Virus record (IMG/VR): IMGVR_UViG_3300042691_000200
Location: 1-26,372 of that record
Length of the DNA stretch: 26,372 nucleotides
Direction: 5' to 3' (one strand)
Source: a virus
Both the position numbers and the translations under genes were made by a program. How positions within the stretch are numbered: the stretch's first letter is position 1; each line of letters starts with the position of its first letter. A model generated the notes under the pieces. That model was not told the DNA's origin. It made no database searches and saw nothing but the letters and a program-made list of their open reading frames with translations. Below are positions 15,561 through 22,644 of the stretch, piece after piece.

Positions 15561-17629
15561 TAGTAGAGCAATCCTCCAGGACGCTTCTGTTTAACTAATT
15601 CTGCCTGTACTGCGGCGCCAACAGCGCGGCCTAGCGCTGCAGCATCAGGCTGGTTGCCTTGCACACTGGAGCCGCCTGCGTCGACGTTGACCACGATATT
15701 GGCGCCACCGCCAAAGCTGCCAGCGCGTGCAATGCCACCACTGCGACCCGGCATGAATAGTTCAGGTCCACGCTCGCCTACAAGGTATGGCTGCCCAGCC
15801 GTGACGGAACCGCCGTTAGCTCGCTGCGGGATGCCAAAGTTCGGGCCGAGCGTGCCAAATTTGCCGACCATGCCACCACCAGCGCCCAGTGGCGTTGCAG
15901 CGCTAAATGGCGTTAGCACTCCTTTCAGTGCATTGATTGCCTGTTCGATCACAAAGATCTGCAGCAGTTGCTTTGCAATGTCAATCAGCACTCCAGATGC
16001 AATCCGCTTGAGACTTGCACCAAATGCTTCTGATCCAGCAATTAGCGCATCAAATGCACCACCGATCCCTTGGCCGAGAGTATTAGAGATGCCATCTGCA
16101 AGCTTAAGCTGATTCTGGGCTGCTGTATTCAGCTCGTACTGCTGCTCGATGTGCTTTTGCAGTGCATTGAATCTGTCTTGATCAGCTCTTGCTTGCAGTT
16201 CATTTAGATCGCGTTGCACCTCACGCTGATTGGCAACTAGCGCAGTTTGCTGCTCAAAGATGATTGCTTTTTTAGCTTGTTCATTGGTTTCTTTAACCAA
16301 CTGCTCAGCGTATTGATATTGCAGGTCTAGCTCACGTTGCTGCCCTTGCAGTCGTGCAACGAGCATTGGATCCCGCGCCGCTTCAGCGGCGGTGATCTTG
16401 TCCTGCAGTTCGGATTGGGCGCGAATCAAGCCGGTCTCAGCGATTCGCGCTCGGATGACTTCGGCAACTCGCTCGGATTCTTTCTTCGCGGCTTCTGCTG
16501 CACGCTCTGCTTCACGCGCTGCCTTGTCTGCTGCTTTTTCGGCGTCGGATTTGCCTTTGCGGCCGCCGCTATCACCGCCAAGTAGCTCGGGCACGCCACG
16601 CGGTCCCTGCGGTGCCGTGACCTGTGGCTTTACTTGTCCGGTGCTGATGCCAAACGATTCAATTAGATCACGTTCGCGTTGCGCAGCAAGCTGCTGAAAT
16701 TGTCGATTGCGCTCGAATGGATCTTTGATTCGACGCATGTTGACAATTCGCTCTGCTTCGCTTTGCGCTTGACGCAGAACTTGTTGGCGCTGCGCTTGTC
16801 CCATGCCGAATGACTTAGCCCTAGCGCCTGTTGCAATTAGCTGATTGATTGTATTGAGTGCAAAAATAGCTTCATTCAGTACCGCCTTGATTGCTGGCGT
16901 TAGTGCGGATCCAACAGTTCTTGCTAGTGACTCAACGCCATCTTGCAGCGTGCTAAATCGACCGTTCAACGTATCGCTTTGAGCGATAGCACCATTGGCG
17001 TACTTGCCGCCTGTATCTGTTAGCCGCTGTAAAGCAACCTCAACAGCTTCTGCGCTGATCTGGCCTTTGCTCAGCGCTTTGCTGAACTCTTCGCCGGTCA
17101 GTCCGTACATCTTGCGCAGCTCATCTTGCAACGCAACGCCACGCTCCTGGAACTGCAGCAGCTCCTCGCCTTGCAGCCTGCCCTTGGCAATGACTTGGCC
17201 GTAAGCCAGTGACAGCTCGCCTAGGTTTGCGCCTGTCGCGCCGGCAACATCACCAAGTTGCCGAGTGGTTTCTACCACATCTTTGGCGCTAACGCCAAAT
17301 GCCGTCAAGCGCTTAGCGCTTTCGATCAGCTCGGTGCCGGTGAATGGCGTTGCTGCTCCAAGTTGCTGCAGCTCCTGGATAATTTGCTTTGCTTGCTGGA
17401 CACTGCCAGTCAGCGTCTGAATGCTTCTGGTTTGAGATTCAAGTTCTGCAGTTTTGGCGAATACGAACTTAGCTGCTTGAATTGCGCCGAATCCTGCCGC
17501 TAGCCCGGCGACTGCATTGCGCAGAGTACCGATGCTTGCCGTAGCAGCTTTTGACGCCGCGTTGACTTGCCGAAGATTGCGTACAGCACCTTGGCTATTT
17601 ACTTGTACGTCAACAACAGCAACAGCCAC
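15560..17629 (-). CDS. Tape measure protein (689 aa)
   Basis: Sets tail length and is probably ejected ahead of the DNA. The N-terminal region has a typical tape measure core (LNGRFSTLQDGVESLARTVG and a preceding QGEELLQFQERGVALQDELR). A long charged helical section follows (DAEKAADKAAREAERAAEAA and beyond), then a Gly-rich C-terminus with GQPYLVGERGPELFMPG and an end RPGGLLY. The start is GTG at 17629, supported by AGGGAG eight bases upstream and by the MAVAVVDVQVN N-terminus. With about 0.15 nm per residue, as in other siphophages, the tail would be roughly 100 nm (inference). It lies directly after the frameshift chaperone gene. Confidence 0.9.
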   Translation of the reverse strand: MAVAVVDVQVNSQGAVRNLRQVNAASKAATASIGTLRNAVAGLAAGFGAIQAAKFVFAKTAELESQTRSIQTLTGSVQQAKQIIQELQQLGAATPFTGTELIESAKRLTAFGVSAKDVVETTRQLGDVAGATGANLGELSLAYGQVIAKGRLQGEELLQFQERGVALQDELRKMYGLTGEEFSKALSKGQISAEAVEVALQRLTDTGGKYANGAIAQSDTLNGRFSTLQDGVESLARTVGSALTPAIKAVLNEAIFALNTINQLIATGARAKSFGMGQAQRQQVLRQAQSEAERIVNMRRIKDPFERNRQFQQLAAQRERDLIESFGISTGQVKPQVTAPQGPRGVPELLGGDSGGRKGKSDAEKAADKAAREAERAAEAAKKESERVAEVIRARIAETGLIRAQSELQDKITAAEAARDPMLVARLQGQQRELDLQYQYAEQLVKETNEQAKKAIIFEQQTALVANQREVQRDLNELQARADQDRFNALQKHIEQQYELNTAAQNQLKLADGISNTLGQGIGGAFDALIAGSEAFGASLKRIASGVLIDIAKQLLQIFVIEQAINALKGVLTPFSAATPLGAGGGMVGKFGTLGPNFGIPQRANGGSVTAGQPYLVGERGPELFMPGRSGGIARAGSFGGGANIVVNVDAGGSSVQGNQPDAAALGRAVGAAVQAELVKQKRPGGLLY

Positions 17630-17637
17630 AGCAGCAA

Positions 17638-17643
17638 CTCCCT
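17638..17643 (-). promoter_or_regulatory. Shine-Dalgarno site of the tape measure gene
   Basis: AGGGAG on the minus strand, eight bases before the GTG start at 17629. It decides the non-ATG start. Confidence 0.65.
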
Positions 17644-17654
17644 ATGCGATCAGT

Positions 17655-18184
17655 CTACCGGTGCCGCGCTTTGTCTATCTCAATCTTCTCGCGCTTGGCT
17701 TTTACCTCGTAGTAGGCCGCAAAATGCACAAACTCGGCATCAGTTAGCTCAGTGCGTAGCTTGCTGACCGTCATGCCGAGTTCTGATGCTAGGAAGAACT
17801 CAAAGAATAACCAAGAGTCTTCCTCTAGTCTTTTTTTGCTTCTTCAATGCTGGCTTCACCGCCAAGACCAAACAGGAACAGCTCCAGTTCGTTCAGCACA
17901 CGCTCTGGCAGCTCACGTTGCAGCTTGGCGGCATCAGCAGCGGCAAACGCCTTGGTGCCATCTTCAAGCTCTGCCATCTGGCACAGCATCTGCGTGCTGA
18001 TCTCCAGTGCTTCATCGCTACCGGCAAGCGTGGTTGCCTTCTTGCGATCAGCGCGGGTGATGGGCTTGAAATACAGATCCAGCACCGCATCACCAGCATC
18101 ATTGGTGACGCTGAATTTACGGCGCTGGTTCAGATCAAAAGCGCCCGTGAGTAGATCAACCGGGCGCTGGTTTGCAGCAGGCAT
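17655..18184 (-). CDS. Tail assembly chaperone, frameshifted G-T-type fusion (176 aa)
   Basis: A -1 slip on the A-AAA-AAA heptamer near the end of the G-type frame joins its first 118 residues to a 58-codon extension beginning RLEEDSWLFF and ending KARHR before TAG 17655-17657. The extension contains ASELGMTVSKLRTEL and TDAEFVHFAAYY, a pattern typical of the T part of lambda-like GT proteins (G-x-T-V-x-x-L ... E-x-x-x-W/F-x-A-Y-Y). In lambda, G and GT bind the tape measure and are required for tail assembly. Here the pair lies directly before the tape measure gene as expected. The coordinates span both frames, so the extension uses a frame one base back from the main one. Frameshifting is inferred from sequence. 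Confidence 0.85.
17825..18184 (-). CDS. Tail assembly chaperone, G-type product (119 aa)
   Basis: The unshifted product of the chaperone gene: 119 residues, ending AKKD at TAG immediately after the slippery run. It is a soluble mixed alpha/beta protein with a helical C-terminal half (MLCQMAELEDG, LNELELFLFGLG). Its position between tail tube and tape measure genes and its frameshift architecture identify it as the gpG equivalent, which coats the tape measure during tail assembly. The ATG overlaps the preceding tube gene stop as TGATG. Sequence resemblance to lambda G itself is not obvious by eye. Confidence 0.85.
   Translation of the reverse strand: MPAANQRPVDLLTGAFDLNQRRKFSVTNDAGDAVLDLYFKPITRADRKKATTLAGSDEALEISTQMLCQMAELEDGTKAFAAADAAKLQRELPERVLNELELFLFGLGGEASIEEAKKD
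17831..17837 (-). promoter_or_regulatory. Programmed -1 frameshift slippery heptamer A-AAA-AAA
   Basis: On the minus strand the codons GCA AAA AAA GAC TAG contain an A-AAA-AAA heptamer, one codon before the stop of the G-type frame. A -1 slip opens the 58-codon extension. No strong stimulatory stem-loop is evident just downstream; only a weak AGAG/CTCT pairing is seen. Confidence 0.85.
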
Positions 18185-18603
18185 CAGATGCTAAGTGTCA
18201 GAGTACCGCTTGAGACGAAGTTGATCGTCACAATCTCGATCTCGCCAACCGTAGCACCGTATTCAGTGCTCGTCACCACGATCGTTCCGGTGATCTTCTT
18301 GCCGCCGGTTTCATCCAGATACAGTTCAACAGCTGCATCGGCCTCGTCGGTAGCTTGGTTGGCGTCCTTGATCAGATCCAGCTTGTCACCAGATCCAGGC
18401 GCGTCGTACATCACCTCAATGGTGCCGGAGCCGCTGATCAGTCCGCCGATATTGGCGCGGTAGGTAGCGCCATGCGATGTGGCGTCGTATGACTCCTTCT
18501 CAACGGTCATACTCCACGACCGCACTGCTGCGATCTCGGAGAGACCACCACTGCCAGCCTTATCAAAGAAGACCGTGCCTTGTTGCCCGCGATAGAAAGC
18601 CAT
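18184..18603 (-). CDS. Major tail tube protein, copy 2 (139 aa)
   Basis: A tail tube subunit forming the hollow siphovirus tail. It has the beta-rich composition of the tube fold, starts MAFYRGQQG, and carries SWSMTVEKES, GATYRANIGGLISGSG (about 45-60) and EYGATVGEIEIV (about 113-124). It is paralogous to the gene just upstream, with roughly half of residues identical and near-identical N-termini. Position beside the chaperone gene agrees with a tube protein. The two copies could build a mixed tube, or one could be a cap or specialised ring. Which copy is the main subunit cannot be told here. Confidence 0.85.
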   Translation of the reverse strand: MAFYRGQQGTVFFDKAGSGGLSEIAAVRSWSMTVEKESYDATSHGATYRANIGGLISGSGTIEVMYDAPGSGDKLDLIKDANQATDEADAAVELYLDETGGKKITGTIVVTSTEYGATVGEIEIVTINFVSSGTLTLSI

Positions 18604-18605
18604 GA

Positions 18606-19022
18606 TCAGATGTCCAGCGAAATGGTTCCGTTGGTCACGAAGTTCAAAGTGATGACTTCGATCTCACCTACGGTGGCAGAATACTCAGCCGAAGTGATCA
18701 CGCCGTCAAAGCTAATCTTCTTGGTGCCACTGGTGTCAAGGTACAGCTCAAACAGAGCCTCGCCAGCATCATTGGCAGTATTGACGTGCTCGATAAAGAC
18801 GTTGGTCTCATCAGAGCTGGATGCGGTGTAAAGGATCTCACAAGTGCCGCTGCCGCTGATTAAGCCGCCTACGTTGGCGCGATATGTAGCGCCTAGCGCC
18901 GTGGTGTCGAGCGATTCTTTCTCAACAGTCAGCGACCACGAGCGGGTGCTGGTAATGGTTGCGGCAGTGGTGCCGGCGTCGTCAAACTTGACGCTGCCTT
19001 GCTGCCCTCGGTAAAAAGCCAT
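18606..19022 (-). CDS. Major tail tube protein, copy 1 (138 aa)
   Basis: The first of two tandem tube genes. Shared landmarks with its paralogue are MAFYRGQQG, SWSLTVEKES, GATYRANVGGLISGSGT, ELYLD and ATVGEIE. Differences are concentrated between these blocks (about residues 12-25 and 65-85), which may be surface loops. A GAGG sequence lies about 11 bases before the ATG. Only two bases separate the two tube genes, so they are surely co-transcribed. The arrangement implies a gene duplication followed by divergence rather than an assembly artefact, because the DNA sequences differ throughout. Confidence 0.85.
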   Translation of the reverse strand: MAFYRGQQGSVKFDDAGTTAATITSTRSWSLTVEKESLDTTALGATYRANVGGLISGSGTCEILYTASSSDETNVFIEHVNTANDAGEALFELYLDTSGTKKISFDGVITSAEYSATVGEIEVITLNFVTNGTISLDI

Positions 19023-19024
19023 GG

Positions 19025-19450
19025 CTAAAGATCCTCGAAGGTTTCAAAGGTCATTCTGACCTGAGTTTGGAAGTAACCCTCAGGAGCTGGCGCAGCCACC
19101 ACCTCTGGGCCAGTTGGCGGGTCAAAATGAACACCGCTCACCATGACCCTATTGTAAAGGTCACGAATGCGTTTGCCGATGGTGTAGTTAGCGCCAGGGC
19201 CAACGCCCTTGGCGGTAAAGATATTGACGACGATCACACCGATCACGCTATTGCTGCTGCCCGTAGTGCCGCCCATCGTGAGAAAGTTGTTGTTGCCAAA
19301 GCTCACTAGGCATTGCACCCACGAGCTGCCGGGGGTTGGAGTGTAAGGCTGGTTATGAAACACCACTGGCAGCACTGGCGCTAGGGCCAGTTCAGTTGCC
19401 AGCCGCGCCTCAATGGTCGATCGGACGGTGTTGAGGTTGACTGCTGCCAT
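19025..19450 (-). CDS. Probable tail terminator/tail completion protein (141 aa)
   Basis: A 141-aa protein immediately upstream of the tube genes, where lambda-like phages encode the tail terminator (gpU-like) that caps the tube and joins it to the head. It starts with a helix (TVRSTIEARLATELAL) followed by beta segments (PVVFHNQPY, GVIVVNIFTAKGVG) and ends QVRMTFETFEDL. The helix-then-sheet layout and length agree with this family. Identification is mainly from gene order and general pattern, since sequence conservation in terminators is low. Start and preceding stop overlap by one base (TAATG). Confidence 0.7.
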   Translation of the reverse strand: MAAVNLNTVRSTIEARLATELALAPVLPVVFHNQPYTPTPGSSWVQCLVSFGNNNFLTMGGTTGSSNSVIGVIVVNIFTAKGVGPGANYTIGKRIRDLYNRVMVSGVHFDPPTGPEVVAAPAPEGYFQTQVRMTFETFEDL

Positions 19451-19851
19451 TAGTCTTGCCTCGCAATACGGCTAGCTTGCTGCTGTGCCCAGTTTGTCAT
19501 CTCGCGGGCGATTACATCTGTCCAACCTGCTGGAGCCTGCTTGCTGCTGCCGTTAGCTAAAGGCTCCGCATAAGGCAGATTGTTATGAATGTGATAGACG
19601 TTGCCAGCGCGTTCTACTTGGTAGTCAAGTCGGCGCGGTGGCGTGATGCCGCTAGGACTGGCTTGTGGTCCAACGTCGTAACCCGGAGTGCCTTGCTCGC
19701 TAATCGCCCAGCTTAACCGAAAGCGGCCAGTATCAACCGGGCTAGCTTGCTTTAACCTGCTGTCAGTCTCCAATACCACCACGCGCAGTAGTTGCTCGTA
19801 CTTCTCGGTGGAGTAGTTGCCGATGTCAGCTAGGTTAATGCGGCGCGCCAT
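19450..19851 (-). CDS. HK97 gp10-like neck/tail-joining protein (133 aa)
   Basis: Resembles the HK97 gp10/lambda Z-like neck proteins. Visible marks are ASPVDTGRFRLSW (about residues 36-48) and NLPYAEPLANGSSKQAP (about 90-106), matching the family pattern P-V-D-T-G-x-x-R-x-S-W and Y-A-x-x-L-E-x-G. It is presumably positioned at the head-tail interface or needed for tail completion. It lies between the head closure candidate and the terminator, with one-base stop/start overlaps on both sides. No missing motif noted. Confidence 0.75.
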   Translation of the reverse strand: MARRINLADIGNYSTEKYEQLLRVVVLETDSRLKQASPVDTGRFRLSWAISEQGTPGYDVGPQASPSGITPPRRLDYQVERAGNVYHIHNNLPYAEPLANGSSKQAPAGWTDVIAREMTNWAQQQASRIARQD

Positions 19852-20207
19852 TATGCCCTCAGGATCAGCTCGTAAGTGATTGCCGTGTTGTCCTGTTCAA
19901 TCGTAATAACGCGGATCACTTGATGCAGCACACCACTAATGACCACGCGATCAGCAGTCGTAGGCGCCGCGGCCACATCAGCAGCAGCAATCGCAAGCCG
20001 CTTGTCGCCAGCTTGCACTAGTTCGTTTACCTCGCGTGCATTTACATCTTCCAGCACACCACGCACTACGGTGTCGCTGGTGGTTTCAGCAACAGCGCCG
20101 GTTGTGGTGTTGTAGGCGCCCACGGTGATGCTGCGGATCGTTGCCTCACCGCCAAACTTTGCCATCAGTTTGCTGGCAACTGACCGTAGCGAAGTGGCAA
20201 GCGTCAC
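19851..20207 (-). CDS. Probable head closure/head-tail joining protein (118 aa)
   Basis: A 118-aa beta-rich protein in the place of the head closure (stopper) protein in siphophage maps. The start is GTG at 20207, overlapping the previous stop as GTGA, and fits an N-terminal helix (LATSLRSVASKLMAKFG). Later segments include VRGVLEDVN, DKRLAIAAADV and DRVVISGVLHQVIRVITIEQDN. The pattern of 'G-V-x-x-Q/E-V' strands with a polar loop fits stopper-type adaptor proteins. The call is mostly contextual; a second connector or minor tail protein is possible. Confidence 0.6.
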   Translation of the reverse strand: MTLATSLRSVASKLMAKFGGEATIRSITVGAYNTTTGAVAETTSDTVVRGVLEDVNAREVNELVQAGDKRLAIAAADVAAAPTTADRVVISGVLHQVIRVITIEQDNTAITYELILRA

Positions 20208-20431
20208 AGGCGATAGGCAACAACAGTACCGCTGGTCAGCGTGATACTGGTAAAAACGCCACAGATCTCAGTGCTTGCCTTGAGGGGGATTGCACTGAGC
20301 GTATTGCCAGTCCAGTCTTGCGCGGTCAGGCTGGCGATCACAGAATCCTCAAGCGCGACGATCTTGCCGAAGCGGCCAGTATGCGCTGCGGTGTCGTCGA
20401 TATATTCAGCGCCGGGGTATGCGTAGCTCAT
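20204..20431 (-). CDS. Small conserved structural-region protein (75 aa)
   Basis: A 75-aa protein predicted to be mostly beta strand. It contains HTGRFGKIVALEDSVIASL (about residues 17-35) and ends TSITLTSGTVVAYRL, a pattern like small spike-type or decoration beta proteins in cyanophage and marine phage structural operons. It overlaps its neighbours at both ends by four bases (ATGA and GTGA), so translation is tightly coupled. I recognise no named family. A capsid- or neck-associated accessory protein is the likeliest role, by position only. Confidence 0.65.
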   Translation of the reverse strand: MSYAYPGAEYIDDTAAHTGRFGKIVALEDSVIASLTAQDWTGNTLSAIPLKASTEICGVFTSITLTSGTVVAYRL

Positions 20432-20991
20432 GACCGCTTGATAGCAAAATTGCCTGGTCCACTGATTCTAAGACCAGTCAGGTAGCGTTCAACCATTGGC
20501 GGGATACGATCGGCGCCGACAGCTCCATATCCGAGGTTTGGCGTCACATCAAGGCTGCCAATCTTGACGTTCTTGTAGTCCTCAAGACCACTTAAGCCAA
20601 GTCCGGATTCATTGTTGTGCAGATACGTTGCAAGCAATGCTTGCGCGTATTTAATCTGCTGCGGGATCTCGGTGTCGGTGTAGTAGTCCGTCGTGATGCG
20701 GAACGGAAAGCCAACCGCGTAAGTATTGATGTAGGTATCAGGCTTTCGCACCCCAGTACGCGGCCATTGCAATGCCTGCGTGTCAGTAGCGCGAGCACCT
20801 AGAAACCGTTCACGATCTAACCGTTGCGTTGCCGTGAACAATGCCCGATTGCGGCTATCAGTGTTACCGGTGTTCCAATGCTGTACGTCTGGATCTTCGA
20901 CAAAGCCATCAATAATGGCCTGTGCTTCATTCAGCGTCAGATACGAGTTTGCGCTTGCCGACCCGACGGTGGCTACGATTACGACTGCCAT
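20428..20991 (-). CDS. Head-tail adaptor, DnaT-like protein family (187 aa)
   Basis: A 187-aa helical protein similar to the 'DnaT-like ssDNA-binding' phage family, whose members commonly occupy the head-tail connector position. Features are ASANSYLTLNEAQAII (about 12-27), ATQRLDRERFLGARA (about 54-68), ALQWPRTGV (about 73-81) and IKYAQALLATYL (about 113-124). The W-P-R motif and the following A-Q-A-x-L-A helix are characteristic. Despite the family name, the likely role is a connector ring beneath the portal, not replication. CAGGAG lies about ten bases before the ATG. A possible small gene overlaps its first 65 bases in another frame. Confidence 0.75.
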   Translation of the reverse strand: MAVVIVATVGSASANSYLTLNEAQAIIDGFVEDPDVQHWNTGNTDSRNRALFTATQRLDRERFLGARATDTQALQWPRTGVRKPDTYINTYAVGFPFRITTDYYTDTEIPQQIKYAQALLATYLHNNESGLGLSGLEDYKNVKIGSLDVTPNLGYGAVGADRIPPMVERYLTGLRISGPGNFAIKRS

Positions 20992-21106
20992 CGGTAGGTG
21001 GCTCCTGTAGGTCTAGTTTAGGTGCAGGCTCAGCAATAGGAAAAGAGGCCACTGCGTTAGCAGCAGCCTCACGTTCCTGGCGTCGCCTAAAAGCGAACAA
21101 CCCCAT
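20927..21106 (-). CDS. Possible small basic protein (59 aa) overlapping the adaptor gene
   Basis: ATG at 21106 opens a 59-codon frame beginning MGLFAFRRRQE and ending LVSDAE. It starts three bases after the stop of the decoration candidate, filling the otherwise empty 118-base gap before the adaptor gene, and overlaps that gene's start by 65 bases. The first 35 residues (an Arg-rich head then a Pro/Ala linker) look plausible for a small phage protein. The last part overlaps another coding frame and may be unconstrained. No ribosome binding site is obvious. If not real, the gap is simply a spacer carrying the adaptor Shine-Dalgarno. Confidence 0.45.
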   Translation of the reverse strand: MGLFAFRRRQEREAAANAVASFPIAEPAPKLDLQEPPTDGSRNRSHRRVGKRKLVSDAE

Positions 21107-21109
21107 CTA

Positions 21110-21523
21110 TCAGCCGTTTTTGCGGTACACAGTGAAGGCAGGAGTGCCCACTGCGGTGCACACAAACACGTAGGTAACGCTGGTAGCGGCAGCCACGGTT
21201 GCCATGCCAGCCACGCCGCCAAGGGTGATACCCGAAGCGGCAGCGGTCAGGGTGATGGCATGAGTGGCGGCGGCCACGTTCACCACGACAAGCTCAAAAG
21301 CAGTGCCGATCTCCAGTGGGCCGCCGAAGAAAGCCTTCAGCTCAGCGCCAGTAGGAGTGGTGAGTGCGCGACCCGTGGAAGGAGTCATAGTCACGATGCC
21401 GTTCACTGCCTCAGCAGCGGTCAGCGTGGTGGCCTCGTTAGCAGCAGCCTTAACAGGACGCTTGCTAACGGCGATCTCCTGAACGGAAAGGTCAGAAGTC
21501 AGCTCAAAAATAGAGGAAGGCAT
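21110..21523 (-). CDS. Candidate head decoration protein (137 aa)
   Basis: A 137-aa Ala/Thr/Val-rich beta protein directly downstream of the major capsid gene, a common place for decoration or cement proteins. It has an N-terminal segment SDLSVQEIAVSKRPVK (about 10-25). It is followed by a single jelly-roll- or Ig-like stretch with short strands (GTAFELVVVNVAAATHAITLT, ATSVTYVFVCTAVG) ending VYRKNG. A strong GAGGAA lies six bases before the ATG, suggesting high expression as expected for a virion protein. No signal peptide. A capsid-bound accessory protein is inferred from composition and position, not from a recognised family. Confidence 0.55.
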   Translation of the reverse strand: MPSSIFELTSDLSVQEIAVSKRPVKAAANEATTLTAAEAVNGIVTMTPSTGRALTTPTGAELKAFFGGPLEIGTAFELVVVNVAAATHAITLTAAASGITLGGVAGMATVAAATSVTYVFVCTAVGTPAFTVYRKNG

Positions 21524-21529
21524 GGTTAG

Positions 21530-21535
21530 TTCCTC
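21530..21535 (-). promoter_or_regulatory. Shine-Dalgarno site of the decoration candidate
   Basis: GAGGAA on the minus strand, six bases before the ATG at 21523. It is one of the two strongest sites in the window, with the capsid gene site. Confidence 0.6.
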
Positions 21536-22562
21536 AATCCATGTTGGAGACGTTGGTGGCGCGTACGATGCCGATGTTCTTCAGCTCGTACACCTTGGAC
21601 CAGTTACCAACCGTTTCGAGCTGAGCGCGGGTCGGGTTGACAGTGGTCACGCCCCACTTAGCGCCCACGGGGTGGTAGCAGTAGTGGAGGTCGATCGACA
21701 TGGCATCGCTCTTGGCGAGGATGTCACGATCGGTTTCGGTCTGCATGGCCATCTGCTCACCGGATGCGACAGCGCCGCCAGTGAAGAAGAAGGTTCCGTA
21801 CTCAGTGCTGGCACCGGATCCGGTGGTAGGCACATCGTCAGACACGATCACGCGCAGGCCCATGTAGGTCGGCACGGTCACATCGCCGCCGTAGGCGGCA
21901 ACAAGCGAACCACCGGACTGAGTGGTGGTGGTGCCGCGTGCTTCAGCAGTCGACACGTAGTCGATTGCTTTGCGCTCCACGAGGTCGTAATACACCTTGC
22001 TGTGCATTGCAACCGCAGTCAGCTTGTCGCCTTGATCGCCAAGGATGGCGCGGGCTTCAGCGACGTGACGGGGGCTCAGCGCAGTCGGGGTATCAGCGGA
22101 CTCGGAATCGATGCAAAGATCGAAGAAAGCCGAGCTGCTGGTGTTGGCGTTCAGGCTGCCGAACACGCCGGTGAGGCAGGACAGCAGATCCTTTTGGCGC
22201 TGGTTAGCGATGTAATCAGCAATCTTGGCGCCGATGGCGGCCATGGGATCAGAGCCAGCAGCAAGGGCTGCAAGGTCACGAGCCTCGAAGGCACGGCCAC
22301 GGTGCAGGATGACGCCAACTTGCTTGTCGGCAGTGATCTTGCCGGGAGTCAGCGAGGAGCTGTCAGTCAGTACCTCGAAGTCGCCAGTGAGGTTTGCTTT
22401 CCAGAAAGGAACGTTGATAAAATCACCACCCTCAGTAGCATTCAGCTCCGCCATGGGCTGCACCACACCGCTAGCCAGAAAGGCGTCGCGGGCGGTAGTG
22501 GCCTCAATAACGTAGGGGGTGAATACTTCTGGGATGATGATGTCAGAGCGAAGAGTCGCCAT
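21534..22562 (-). CDS. Major capsid protein (342 aa)
   Basis: The main head shell subunit, probably HK97-fold. The N-terminus (IIPEVFTPYVIEATTARDAF) and the VPFWKANLTGDFEVL segment (about 51-65) match a widespread family of siphophage coat proteins (gp13/gpE-like). So do the long helix with IADYIANQRQKDLLSCLTGVF (about 113-133), DKLTAVAMHSKVYYDLVERK (about 178-197) and GLRVIVSDDVP (about 234-244). The scaffold gene lies just upstream and the decoration candidate just downstream. No cleavage site is obvious, and the separate scaffold argues against a fused delta domain. A clear AGGTGA ribosome binding site supports the ATG at 22562. Confidence 0.9.
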   Translation of the reverse strand: MATLRSDIIIPEVFTPYVIEATTARDAFLASGVVQPMAELNATEGGDFINVPFWKANLTGDFEVLTDSSSLTPGKITADKQVGVILHRGRAFEARDLAALAAGSDPMAAIGAKIADYIANQRQKDLLSCLTGVFGSLNANTSSSAFFDLCIDSESADTPTALSPRHVAEARAILGDQGDKLTAVAMHSKVYYDLVERKAIDYVSTAEARGTTTTQSGGSLVAAYGGDVTVPTYMGLRVIVSDDVPTTGSGASTEYGTFFFTGGAVASGEQMAMQTETDRDILAKSDAMSIDLHYCYHPVGAKWGVTTVNPTRAQLETVGNWSKVYELKNIGIVRATNVSNMD

Positions 22563-22568
22563 GATGAA

Positions 22569-22574
22569 TCACCT
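22569..22574 (-). promoter_or_regulatory. Shine-Dalgarno site of the major capsid gene
   Basis: AGGTGA on the minus strand, six bases before the capsid ATG. It lies in an 82-base gap, among the widest within the late unit, which also carries two direct copies of GGCTGCGCC. Confidence 0.65.
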
Positions 22575-22644
22575 GGGATGTTTACGGTTTGGGCGCAGCC
22601 CTAGGCTCAATGCGGCGCAGCCATCACGAGCAGACACTGAAATA

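Noticed and set aside
15654-16112. A 152-codon plus-strand frame
   Set aside because: It lies opposite the Gly/Ala/Pro-rich end of the tape measure gene, which explains its Pro/Ser-rich sequence.
21522-22604. A 360-codon open frame on the plus strand covering the capsid gene
   Set aside because: It is almost exactly antisense to the clearly recognisable major capsid gene, its product has no sensible motif, and long antisense frames are expected opposite a GC-biased coding region.
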